Shown: positions 1-7,197 of the stretch, in pieces
Layout of the letters: each line of letters starts with the position of its first letter
Numbering within the stretch: the stretch's first letter is position 1
Assembly (NCBI RefSeq): GCF_001270265.1
Contig: NZ_LGAP01000001.1
Location: 682,001-746,000, forward strand
Direction of reading: 5' to 3'
Source: Ensifer adhaerens
Lineage (GTDB): Bacteria > Pseudomonadota > Alphaproteobacteria > Rhizobiales > Rhizobiaceae
DNA length: 64,000 nucleotides
The notes under the pieces: generated by a model
The model's input: the letters and a program-made list of their open reading frames with translations, nothing else
What the model was told of the DNA's origin: nothing
Databases searched by the model: none
Position numbers and translations under genes: made by a program

Positions 1-84
1 CGCCTCGTTCACATGTGCATTGTGGTCGACGCCCAGCTGGTTTGGGACCGCCTCTATGCCGACAGCATGCGCCGAGGTGACTAA
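1..84 (+). CDS. C-terminal end of an unidentified protein (partial)
   Basis: Reading frame 1 is open from the left edge to a TAA at 82-84 and gives 27 residues ending in SMRRGD. The start lies outside the window. Nothing in so short a tail identifies a family. It lies downstream of the 3' end of tRNA-Arg, a common place for integrated DNA, but no integrase or direct repeat is visible. It could also be a chance open frame. Confidence 0.3.
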   Translation, partial: RLVHMCIVVDAQLVWDRLYADSMRRGD

Positions 85-246
85 GCGCTCTTGACCTGAT
101 TGCGTTTCGGCAACTGGCATCCGCAAAACATAATGGGAACACTCTACGGGATTTTTCCGGGATTCGGGGTGCCAAAACGTTCCGGTTTTGGGTACTTCGC
201 TCGCCGCGCCGATTCTGGAAAATAGGTGTGATTTCCAGAAGGTAGA

Positions 247-323
247 TGGCGACCCCTGCAGGATTCGAACCTGCGACAACCTGCTTAGAAGGCAGGTGCT
301 CTATCCAACTGAGCTAAGGGGCC
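247..323 (-). tRNA. tRNA-Arg (anticodon TCT)
   Basis: The minus strand folds into a full cloverleaf: acceptor GGCCCCT pairs with AGGGGTC, the D arm is GCTC..GAGC, the anticodon loop CTTCTAA gives TCT, and the T arm carries GGTTCGAATCC. The CCA end is encoded (247-249), for 77 nt in all. A short dyad, CCAAAAC/GTTTTGG at 172-191, lies about 55 bp past the 3' end and might help end transcription, although no T run follows it. Confidence 0.97.
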
Positions 324-360
324 GTTCCGGGCAGGGCCCGTCGAAAACGGCTCGAGGACC

Positions 361-666
361 TCAATGGGTCCAGGGCTGCATCCGGCTAAAACGGAAGTTG
401 TCCGGGTAGGACACAGCCTTGCGCGTCGCCTCTTTCGGAGCGATCACACGGTATTCGATGCCGTTGCGCTCGGCATAGGCGATCGCCTGTTCGGCGCTTT
501 CGAAAGTCAATCGCAGCTGCTGCAGCGTATCGCCGGAGCTGGTGTAGCCCATGATCGGATCGATGGTGCGCGGCTTTTCCTGATCGAACTCCAGCAGCCA
601 CAGATTCGTCTTGGCTTTGCCAGACTGCATGGCGGTCTTTGCTGGACGATAGATCTTTGCGGACAT
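361..666 (-). CDS. ETC complex I subunit, NDUFS4-like accessory protein
   Basis: 101 aa that resemble the ETC complex I conserved-region family, the bacterial relatives of the mitochondrial 18-kDa NDUFS4 subunit. Visible hallmarks are the N-terminal KIYRPAKTAMQSG, the central LWLLEF and the C-terminal KAVSYPDNFRFSR. In alphaproteobacteria these proteins are thought to be supernumerary subunits or assembly factors of NADH:quinone oxidoreductase on the cytoplasmic face. The gene sits alone between two tRNA genes, away from any nuo operon, as is usual for this family. The length is typical. The assignment rests on recognised sequence, not a search. Confidence 0.9.
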   Translation of the reverse strand: MSAKIYRPAKTAMQSGKAKTNLWLLEFDQEKPRTIDPIMGYTSSGDTLQQLRLTFESAEQAIAYAERNGIEYRVIAPKEATRKAVSYPDNFRFSRMQPWTH

Positions 667-957
667 GGTCTCGAACGGCTCCGTGATTTTCCTGGTGGAG
701 CACTTTTCGGCCCCAGCATGCGTCTTCCCATAGCGCAGAATGATTTAAAACGGAATGACTTTCAGATGGATAAATCTGGCTTTCGTCCGCATTTTGTCGG
801 CAATGGTCGAGCGATCGCTTTGCCATGAGGGGCCGACGGCACCGGCGTGTCGCATGACCTTCGTCTCGACGGGCATAATAGGCTCGCACTGCTCCCACAG
901 ATTCGTGGTCAGCAACATTGTGCGCAGCTAATAATCTAATACTTTTGGGGATTTCGT

Positions 958-1034
<77 letters not shown>

Positions 1035-1253
1035 TGCCAACGGCGCCGGAGATACACGCTTCACCCACGCCCTGCAACATGAAATTTCGCCTCGACCGAA
1101 ACGAGGGGCCAAAAGTCATGCGATGGCAGGGTGCAGGGATGATCGACATGCCGGAATTTCGGGCTTTGCAGCCGGTTTCTCATTTCCATTTAGTAATCGC
1201 TAAACTCCATGCGATAGAGGCGCGGCGACAAACAACCACGCCGAGCCGGACCG

Positions 1254-2435
1254 ATGACTGCCCAACTTGACCTCGCAACTGTACTGCTGCTTCACAAGTC
1301 GTCGTTTCTGGTCGGCGCCCTGTGCTTTCTTTACCTCCGGTGGCAATCGCCCCGGAACGAGGGGCTTGGCATCCTGGCGATTGGTTTTCTCTTTCTTGCT
1401 CTGGCTTCAACGCTGGCAGGTTATGGCGAACAGAAGCTGCTGCCGGCTTTTTTATGGACGCTCTCGAGCTTCACGCTCGGCCTTAGCGGCTACGCCCTGT
1501 TCTGGATCGGTTTGCGCCGGCTCAGCGGTCAAAGGCTCCGTCGGGCCGATTGGCTGGCGCTCGCCATTCCCTTGATCGGTGCGATCGCCGGCCTGATCAC
1601 GCATTTCCACGTCGTCAACTACGTGCGCGCAAGCGTATTCAATACCGGCGCCTTCCTGTACCTCGCCGCTTCCGCCTTGGCAGTCGTCTCGGATCGGAAA
1701 GACGAGCCGCTGCCGGTGCGGGCAATCTTCGCGGCTTCGCTGGCAGTTGGCGCCGGTCTGTGCCTTGCAGTGGTGGTTGGACTGCTCAAGCCGGACGCAC
1801 TGCCGATCACGACGACCTACGCCTTCTTCCTCCTGATCATCAGTCACTTCGCGATTGCGCTGTTCGCGCTCGTGTTGGTCAAGGAGCGAGCAGAGGCCGC
1901 ATTGCGTCGGACCGCCGACACCGACATGCTGACGGGGATCGGTAATCGCCGCTGGTTCCTGTCGCAACTACCGCGTTTCGATTGGAAGGGCGACGCCCTT
2001 GCGGTCATGGATTTGGATTTCTTCAAGCGCGTCAATGACCGTTTTGGCCACCAGGCGGGTGACCAGGTGCTGATCGCTTTTGCCGAACTGGTGCGCGCGA
2101 ACCTGCGCGCGACCGATTGCTTCGCCAGGCTCGGCGGCGAGGAGTTCGGGCTCTATCTTCCGAAAACGAACGAGGCGCAGGCGCGGGCGATTGTCGAACG
2201 GCTCCGCCTTGCCACCGAACAATTGGATGTCCGTTTCGACGGCCAGCGCGTTGCCCTCAGCGTCAGCATCGGGGTTGTCGTCGGTCGGGGAGCGGAACAC
2301 AGCTGGGAGGAGCTCTTCAGCATGGCAGATGCCGCGCTCTACCAGGCCAAGGATGCCGGCCGTAACCGCGTGATCACCTATGCCCCGCCACCGGCTTCGT
2401 TCGCCATTGATATCTCGATTGCACGGACAGGTTGA
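1254..2435 (+). CDS. Membrane-bound diguanylate cyclase (GGDEF)
   Basis: 393 aa. Residues about 10-210 form six or seven hydrophobic helices, a membrane sensor module of no recognised family. A short linker leads to a GGDEF domain (about 220-380). The catalytic motif is GGEEF at 294-298, and an RxxD inhibitory site (RATD, 285-288) lies exactly five residues upstream, so an active, product-inhibited cyclase making c-di-GMP from two GTP is expected. No EAL domain is present. It stands alone on the plus strand. The ATG at 1254 is used because the frame and first helix fit; no strong ribosome-binding site is obvious. Confidence 0.92.
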   Translation: MTAQLDLATVLLLHKSSFLVGALCFLYLRWQSPRNEGLGILAIGFLFLALASTLAGYGEQKLLPAFLWTLSSFTLGLSGYALFWIGLRRLSGQRLRRADWLALAIPLIGAIAGLITHFHVVNYVRASVFNTGAFLYLAASALAVVSDRKDEPLPVRAIFAASLAVGAGLCLAVVVGLLKPDALPITTTYAFFLLIISHFAIALFALVLVKERAEAALRRTADTDMLTGIGNRRWFLSQLPRFDWKGDALAVMDLDFFKRVNDRFGHQAGDQVLIAFAELVRANLRATDCFARLGGEEFGLYLPKTNEAQARAIVERLRLATEQLDVRFDGQRVALSVSIGVVVGRGAEHSWEELFSMADAALYQAKDAGRNRVITYAPPPASFAIDISIARTG

Positions 2436-2537
2436 GAGTTGCGTCAAACGGGCGGCGATTTGCCTGTCCGTGCTTCTCTGCCATCTTTATCGGCATCGGC
2501 GCATCACTGTTCGTTCGGTGGGCATGGGCGGTGGGAT

Positions 2538-2576
2538 AAAAAAACGGGCCGGCGGAACTGGATCCGGCCGGCCCGT
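2538..2576 (-). terminator. Rho-independent terminator of the candidate sRNA
   Basis: On the minus strand a perfect 10-bp GC-rich stem, ACGGGCCGGC (arms at plus positions 2567-2576 and 2544-2553), is followed by seven T residues (plus-strand A run 2538-2544). On the plus strand the A run precedes the stem, so the signal works for minus-strand transcription and does not serve the diguanylate cyclase gene. Confidence 0.85.
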
Positions 2577-2648
2577 TCCGGCAATCTCGCGGAAAGGGGA
2601 ACGTCTCTGCGCGGGGCTGCAGCGCCGCGCGAAGGGAGATCGATTGCC
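2538..2648 (-). ncRNA. Candidate trans-acting small RNA, about 110 nt
   Basis: The minus strand ends in a strong intrinsic terminator (2538-2576) although no minus-strand gene lies upstream, which suggests an independent short transcript. A 7-bp closing stem, GGCAATC (2642-2648) with GATTGCC (2580-2586), encloses an inner GCGCGG/CCGCGC hairpin and unpaired CUCCC and UUCCCCUUUCC stretches that could pair with ribosome-binding sites. A -10-like CATTAT lies on the minus strand at 2654-2659, about 7 bp before the stem, which would place the 5' end near 2648. The -35 is poor. I cannot place it in a named rhizobial sRNA family. Confidence 0.55.
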
Positions 2649-2679
2649 ACCTGATAATGCCTGAATGCGGCCTAACCAA

Positions 2680-2714
2680 TTGACATTTCACGCCGGAAAT
2701 TTGACATTTCTCGC
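2680..2714 (+). promoter_or_regulatory. Paired 14-bp direct repeats, possible operator/promoter
   Basis: TTGACATTTCACGC (2680-2693) and TTGACATTTCTCGC (2701-2714) match at 13 of 14 positions and start 21 bp apart, two helical turns, as expected for an AraC-family dimer. The second copy abuts the regulator's ATG. The first TTGACA could double as a -35 box with a weak GACATT -10 at 2703-2708, which would give a leaderless mRNA. The same region lies upstream of the divergent sRNA candidate. Function is inferred from geometry only. Confidence 0.45.
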
Positions 2715-3719
2715 ATGTCCGCCGCTGAGAAAATACAATCTGTGATCGATGTCGTGGTCGTCGTCCTGCCAGAGTCGTCGATCATGTCGCTCGCATCGGT
2801 GCTCGATCCGATGCGCGCTGCCAATCGCGTCTCGGGCCGCGAGGTCTTTCGCTGGCAGCTGCTGTCGGCGGACGGTGAGCCAATCACCCTGACATGCGGC
2901 ATTCCGATCGCGGTCGACGGCATGTTCACACTGCCACTTGAAGGCGATGTCCTGCTGGCGATCGGCGGCTTCAATCTCGACAGGCATGTCGGACGCAAGT
3001 TCATTGCCACGCTTCAAGAAAGCGCCCGCCATTTTGACGTCGTTGCTGGCATCGAATCGGGTTGCTGGCTGCTCGGTCGCAGCGGTCTGCTCAACGGCCG
3101 CAAGGCCACCGCCCATTGGGAAGAGCTGGAGGATTTCAGTCAGGCGTTCCCGGCACTCACCGTGCTGGGAGACCGTTTCGTCACCGATGGAAAGTTCTGG
3201 ACCTCGGGCGGCGCATCGCCGACCTTCGACATGATGCTGCACCTGATTACCCAACGCCTTGGCTCGGCGCTGGCGCTCGATGTGGCCAGCATCTTCGTCT
3301 ATGACCAGACCCACAGCGCAACGGACGTCCAGCCCGTCGTGTCCCTCGGGAGGATCGAGACCCGTGATCCCGGCCTGGCTGAGGCAATCCGCCTGATGGA
3401 GCGAACGCTCGAACGGCCACTGACGGTGTCTGCGCTTGCGCGCCGGCTGTCTGTGTCGCAGCGCAAGCTGGAGGTTCTATTCGCGAAAGGCCTGTCGACC
3501 AGCCCCGGCGCCTATTACCTTCGCCTGCGCCTCCAAGCCGCCCATCGGCTGGTGCGCGATTCGGGCAGCCCGATCCGCGAGATTGCCCTTCGCTGCGGCT
3601 TCGACAGCTTGTCGGCTTTTTCCCGCGCCTATAACCGCGAATATGGAACGAGTCCGCTGAAGATGCGAAGCAGGCACCGCGGAGCGGTTGCCATGTCGGA
3701 TGGCGGTGAGGGGATCTGA
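2715..3719 (+). CDS. GlxA family transcriptional regulator (DJ-1/PfpI + AraC HTH)
   Basis: 334 aa. Residues about 10-190 form a DJ-1/PfpI-like ligand-binding domain, beginning with a hydrophobic strand of five valines (V13-V17) and including GCWLLGRSGLLNGRKAT. The C-terminal hundred residues are an AraC-type double helix-turn-helix with LSVSQRKLEVLF and the signature region CGFDSLSAFSRAYNREYGTSP. This is the GlxA class, whose known members respond to small nitrogenous compounds such as glycine betaine, carnitine or arginine. The effector here cannot be told because no catabolic genes adjoin it. No ribosome-binding site precedes the ATG, so a leaderless start is possible. Confidence 0.88.
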   Translation: MSAAEKIQSVIDVVVVVLPESSIMSLASVLDPMRAANRVSGREVFRWQLLSADGEPITLTCGIPIAVDGMFTLPLEGDVLLAIGGFNLDRHVGRKFIATLQESARHFDVVAGIESGCWLLGRSGLLNGRKATAHWEELEDFSQAFPALTVLGDRFVTDGKFWTSGGASPTFDMMLHLITQRLGSALALDVASIFVYDQTHSATDVQPVVSLGRIETRDPGLAEAIRLMERTLERPLTVSALARRLSVSQRKLEVLFAKGLSTSPGAYYLRLRLQAAHRLVRDSGSPIREIALRCGFDSLSAFSRAYNREYGTSPLKMRSRHRGAVAMSDGGEGI

Positions 3720-4084
3720 AGGTGAGCGGCGCGATGCGTTTGGGTTGCCGTATCGGCCCGCTCGCGGGACTGAGGCGCTGAGGCGTTTGAATCGCCGTGC
3801 CTGCTGGGTGGATGCGTTCACAGGCGCCGCTGCACGTTGCTACCCGCCACCGCAGGGAGCGGTCTCACCAACTGGCGGCCCTTTATTTCCAGGATGTCGT
3901 CAAGCCGTCGCAAAGTAAACTGCCGGAGTCCATTGGCCATTCAATATTGAGTGGGCGCCGCCAACTCTCGCTCATCGCGCGCGAGGGGTTTTCGACACGT
4001 GCAGCCTTACAAGCGGCGCGCTTCCGTTCATCGGCGGTTCAGGCTGACAGGCTCAATGTGATAGCTAGTTAGGAGGAGTTTGCG
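3720..4084. other. Intergenic stretch without a supported gene
   Basis: 365 bp between the GlxA-type regulator and the secreted protein gene. A 91-codon plus-strand frame at 3797-4072 lacks a ribosome-binding site and any recognisable composition, so I do not call it. The last 20 bp hold the strong AGGAGGAG site that serves the next gene. I see no convincing terminator. Confidence 0.6.
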
Positions 4085-4423
4085 ATGAAAAAGCTCTTAT
4101 CCGCCCTCGCAGCGATTGGCTTAGCTGCGTCTTTCGCCTTGCCGCTAAGCGCCGCTCCGATTTTCGTGCCAAAACCCGAACAAGTGCAGACCGGCACTGT
4201 CGAACAGGTCAACCACTGGCGTCATCGCCAATGGCGCGCGGATCGCAGGTGGGATCGCCGCTGGGATAGGCGACACGCCTGGCGTTCATGCGGCTACTAC
4301 GGCAGGTGCTATCCGCGCCATTACGGCTACTATAATGGATACCGTGACCGTGGGTACTATGGCTACCGTGACCAGTACCGTTACCACCGTCGATCTGGCG
4401 TCACAGTCTACTTCGATTTCTAG
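4085..4423 (+). CDS. Secreted Arg/Tyr/Trp-rich small protein
   Basis: 112 aa. A clear Sec signal peptide (MKKLLSALAA..LPLSAA, about 23 residues) is followed by a very basic, aromatic mature part. This has WRADRRWDRRWDRRH around residues 50-65, then GYYG and GYRD repeats with two cysteines, and ends GVTVYFDF. Composition recalls the small exported proteins common in Rhizobiales (BA14K-like), but the BA14K C-terminal signature is missing. A periplasmic or cell-surface location is expected; binding to anionic polymers is only a guess. Start and expression are supported by AGGAGGAG 6 bp before the ATG. The gene appears monocistronic. Confidence 0.75.
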   Translation: MKKLLSALAAIGLAASFALPLSAAPIFVPKPEQVQTGTVEQVNHWRHRQWRADRRWDRRWDRRHAWRSCGYYGRCYPRHYGYYNGYRDRGYYGYRDQYRYHRRSGVTVYFDF

Positions 4424-4443
4424 CGGGAAGCGCGCGCAGCACG

Positions 4444-4632
4444 CTAGTGCACCGACCCAGACCGCCGCCTGATGTACAGGAGGTTCAGAAGGTCGACGAG
4501 ATCATCTGCTTGCTCGAGCTCCAGGCCCACCTGCTCGACTTCATTCACGAGCGCGGGCATGCCGGTGAAGATGTCGAACACCGTCCACGTGCCGTCTGAT
4601 TCTTGGCGAAGGTCGTAGCGATTCTCAGGCAT
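4444..4632 (-). CDS. Small conserved-looking hypothetical protein (62 aa)
   Basis: 62 aa, acidic, beginning MPENRYDLRQESDGTW and continuing with a hydrophobic/acidic helical stretch EVEQVGLELEQADDLVDLLNLLY. The first half reads like the beta-hairpin of small proteins that carry a short sequence plus a WTVFD strand. GAGG lies 6 bp before the ATG. No signal peptide or membrane segment is seen and no family is recognised. It lies at the edge of the small accessory patch next to tRNA-Lys. Confidence 0.55.
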   Translation of the reverse strand: MPENRYDLRQESDGTWTVFDIFTGMPALVNEVEQVGLELEQADDLVDLLNLLYIRRRSGSVH

Positions 4633-4679
4633 GGCCGCCTCACTGATGGTGGAAACATTTTAGCACGGGAAGCGGCGGA

Positions 4680-4874
4680 TCACGATTTCCAGTTGGTTGA
4701 GTGTCGGATCGCCACCATCAGCGTGTCGAGCTTCGAACGTGTTGGGCCGAATCGCTCGTATAGCTCCTCGGCGCGCTGGGTGCCCAGATCATAAACCGCA
4801 GCGAGTTCCTTGAGGCTGTAGATCTTGCGGGTTTGCGGGGAGGGTGCGCGATACCTTTGATGTGTGGTCTCCAT
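4680..4874 (-). CDS. Small DUF3606-like protein (tentative)
   Basis: 64 aa. The core SLKELAAVYDLGTQRAEELY followed by RFGPTRSKLD resembles the helix-turn-helix-like core of DUF3606 proteins, which are abundant small rhizobial proteins of unknown role. The N-terminus is basic (RYRAPSPQTRK). No good ribosome-binding site is visible before the ATG, so the start or the gene itself is uncertain. It is neighboured by the 62-aa ORF and the DUF4238 gene, all on the minus strand but with gaps of more than 40 bp, so an operon is not obvious. Confidence 0.45.
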   Translation of the reverse strand: METTHQRYRAPSPQTRKIYSLKELAAVYDLGTQRAEELYERFGPTRSKLDTLMVAIRHSTNWKS

Positions 4875-4987
4875 ACGTGAGCAACGTCGAATACACAGGC
4901 TGGTTCCACTAGCGGATGTCTGCGGCCGTCATCGCCGCGGCCGAATGACATCGGTATTCTTGCCAAAAAACGGCGCCAGCGAATTAA

Positions 4988-5815
4988 TCAACGCCTCTGA
5001 TCGCCCTGCAATCTGAGAGCTTTGCTCAAAAATGCCAAGTTCATAAGCCGTACTTGGTCGTCTGTAAGGTCAATGATATGCGTGCCGGCGCCGTAATATC
5101 CTGGGCTCACGGCCAGGCTCGGTGTGATTGCGAGCCAGGCATGGACGCGTTCATCAGATAACAGCTTAGCGGTACTAGAGGTGACTTTGACGACCGGGCG
5201 GCTGGCGAGGATCAACGACTTTCGAGGATTCACCACGCGGGCGAAAATCAGTCCTCTGCCCGCGAGCGCATTCCGAATTACGGGGCTCTGAGACTTCAAA
5301 GTGTTGACGTGGAGGTTATTGCGCGCCGATTTCATTTTGTCAGCGGCGAGATACTTTTCTCGCTCGTCATCACTTACTGGACGAACGTTCTTGCTGAACT
5401 CATCAATCGCCTCTTCGATCGCGCGGCGATAGGCTTCTACTGACATCAGGTCGTTGCGAATGTCAGGCACTCGGCGCCACTGCTGCAGGAAAAATTGGTC
5501 CCAGATCACGCGCTCGTCTGCCGTAAGTAGCGGGTGGCGATTCTTGGCCGTTGCATCAATCATTTTAGATATGAGGGGATCCGCCAAGCCTTCGAGCCGG
5601 CTGAAATCCTGCTCAAGACTCACGTCCTTTACACCGTCCTTCCCCACGTGCATGTAAAGATGCCCCTCGAGAAACAGGTTTCCCGGCATGTCAGCACGGA
5701 CGCCGTTTTCCGTACGACGCGAGTCGTAAGTCCACAGACCTCCTTGCTCATTTACAAATCGCTTCTGCAGCATCTCCGGCACGAAATGATGCCGCTTGGG
5801 AATCGAACGATTCAT
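4988..5815 (-). CDS. DUF4238 domain-containing protein
   Basis: 275 aa. It starts MNRSIPKRHHFVPEMLQKRF, matching the KxHHFVPxxxLRxF signature at the N-terminus of DUF4238 proteins, followed by a helical middle (FLQQWRRVPDIRNDLM) and a C-terminal part with LIFARVVNP and WLAITPSLAVSPG. The biochemical role is unknown. The His-His motif could bind metal, but that is a guess. The family is patchily distributed and often on accessory DNA, and this copy lies directly downstream of the 3' end of tRNA-Lys with less GC-rich sequence than its neighbours. No partner gene of a toxin or defence system is evident. Confidence 0.8.
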   Translation of the reverse strand: MNRSIPKRHHFVPEMLQKRFVNEQGGLWTYDSRRTENGVRADMPGNLFLEGHLYMHVGKDGVKDVSLEQDFSRLEGLADPLISKMIDATAKNRHPLLTADERVIWDQFFLQQWRRVPDIRNDLMSVEAYRRAIEEAIDEFSKNVRPVSDDEREKYLAADKMKSARNNLHVNTLKSQSPVIRNALAGRGLIFARVVNPRKSLILASRPVVKVTSSTAKLLSDERVHAWLAITPSLAVSPGYYGAGTHIIDLTDDQVRLMNLAFLSKALRLQGDQRR

Positions 5816-5973
5816 TTCTCACCCGAATTGAACGTATAATGCCATCCGCCAATTCAGGTGCCATGTGCCAATCATGTGCCGCAAAAGCCGGAAATGTGCC
5901 GTAAATATCGTAATTACCGCATACATTGTAGTGGCGGAAAATCCAGAAAAATCAACAAAAACAAGGAATTGAG

Positions 5974-6049
5974 TGGTGAGCGCGCAGGGATTCGAACCCT
6001 GGACCTACTGATTAAAAGTCAGTTGCTCTACCGGCTGAGCTACGCGCTC
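5974..6049 (-). tRNA. tRNA-Lys (anticodon TTT)
   Basis: The minus strand gives acceptor GAGCGCG/CGCGCTC, D arm GCTC..GAGC, anticodon loop CTTTTAA (TTT), T arm CAGGGTTCGAATCCCTG and an encoded CCA (5974-5976), 76 nt in total. The DUF4238 gene lies beyond its 3' end. I looked for a copy of the tRNA 3' end between 4400 and 5970 that could be an attachment site and did not find one. Confidence 0.97.
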
Positions 6050-6222
6050 CCTGGCCGCGACCGTGAGGCCCGGCGGAAGTGGGCGGACATATGCACTTGA
6101 GCTTCCCGCCGGTCAACCCAAAAATTACGGCTTTCGTGAAGAAATGGTGCATGGCGCAATGATCGCCAAAAGGTGATTGGTATCATCGCGACCATGCGGC
6201 TAAGGAATGGCCCAAATACCGC

Positions 6223-6987
6223 ATGCCGGAGTTCTTGCCGTTGTCGATTGCCGATATTTCGATCTGGACCGCCATTCTCGCTGGCGCGCTGTCCTTCCTT
6301 TCGCCTTGTGTCCTGCCGCTTGTGCCGCCCTATCTCTGCTATATGGCCGGGGTGTCGGTCGACCAGTTCCGAAGCGGCGAGGCGGTTTCAGCCCGCAGCA
6401 CCCGGCGCGCCGTTCTTCCGGCAGCCCTTCTGTTTACGCTCGGTTTTGCAACCGTGTTCGTGTCGCTTGGTGCCGGCGCATCCTCGATCGGCCTGCTTTT
6501 GCGCCAGCACATGGATCTTCTGTCGCGCATCGGCGGCGTGGTGATCATCATCATGGGCCTGCATTTCCTTGGCGTGTTCAAGATCGGCCTGCTTGCGCGC
6601 GAGGCACGGTTTCAAGGCGGCGGTAAGCCGGCGACGCTGTCCGGCGCCTATATCATGGGCCTTGCCTTCGCCTTCGGCTGGACGCCGTGCATCGGTCCGG
6701 TACTTGGCACTATCCTCGGCGTTGCGGCTGCGCGCGATACGGTCACGGACGGCGCCATGCTTCTGGCCGTCTATTCGCTCGGGCTTGCCATACCGTTCTG
6801 GATCGCGGCCGGTTTTTCCGGTGCGTTCATGCGCTTTCTCCTGCGATTCCGTCGCCACCTTGGCCTCGTCGAAAAGCTGATGGGCGCGCTTCTGGTGCTC
6901 GCCGGTCTTGCCTTCCTCTTCGGCTTCATCAGTTCCGTCGCCATCTGGTTCCAGCAGACGTTCCCGATTCTGATGAAAATCGGCTGA
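6223..6987 (+). CDS. ccdA: Cytochrome c biogenesis / thiol-disulfide transporter CcdA
   Basis: 254 aa with six predicted membrane helices. The paired cysteines that carry electrons are visible in SFLSPCVLPLVPPYLCY (C29, C39) and in FGWTPCIGP (C156). CcdA is the short form of the DsbD membrane domain and passes reducing equivalents from cytoplasmic thioredoxin to periplasmic thiol proteins used in cytochrome c maturation. The length is normal for CcdA and no periplasmic DsbD domains are fused. It stands alone; its periplasmic partner is not in the window. Confidence 0.93.
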   Translation: MPEFLPLSIADISIWTAILAGALSFLSPCVLPLVPPYLCYMAGVSVDQFRSGEAVSARSTRRAVLPAALLFTLGFATVFVSLGAGASSIGLLLRQHMDLLSRIGGVVIIIMGLHFLGVFKIGLLAREARFQGGGKPATLSGAYIMGLAFAFGWTPCIGPVLGTILGVAAARDTVTDGAMLLAVYSLGLAIPFWIAAGFSGAFMRFLLRFRRHLGLVEKLMGALLVLAGLAFLFGFISSVAIWFQQTFPILMKIG

Positions 6988-7197
6988 GCGCTTAGCTGAT
7001 CAATGGATGCGATTGGCCTTGCCGATTGCGCCGCAACCTATTGGAATCGATCGGGTTGATGCTATTGGGGTGAACGGACCCAATCGTGCATCGGCGTGAA
7101 CGTCGTGCCTAAGACGCAATGCCACGGCAGCGATTGGGCTATGCGCGGGGGACATATTCCCGCTCAGCGTGTCGCATGAGCACGGTCGGGGAGAGGC

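Noticed and set aside
188-409. 73-codon plus-strand ORF across tRNA-Arg
   Set aside because: The string IRTCDNLLRRQVLYPTELR is the well-known false translation of a tRNA in antisense.
3797-4072. 91-codon plus-strand ORF upstream of the secreted protein gene
   Set aside because: No ribosome-binding site and no family resemblance; low-grade composition.
5858-6100. 80-codon plus-strand ORF across tRNA-Lys
   Set aside because: IRTLDLLIKSQLLYRLSYA is again an antisense reading of the tRNA.
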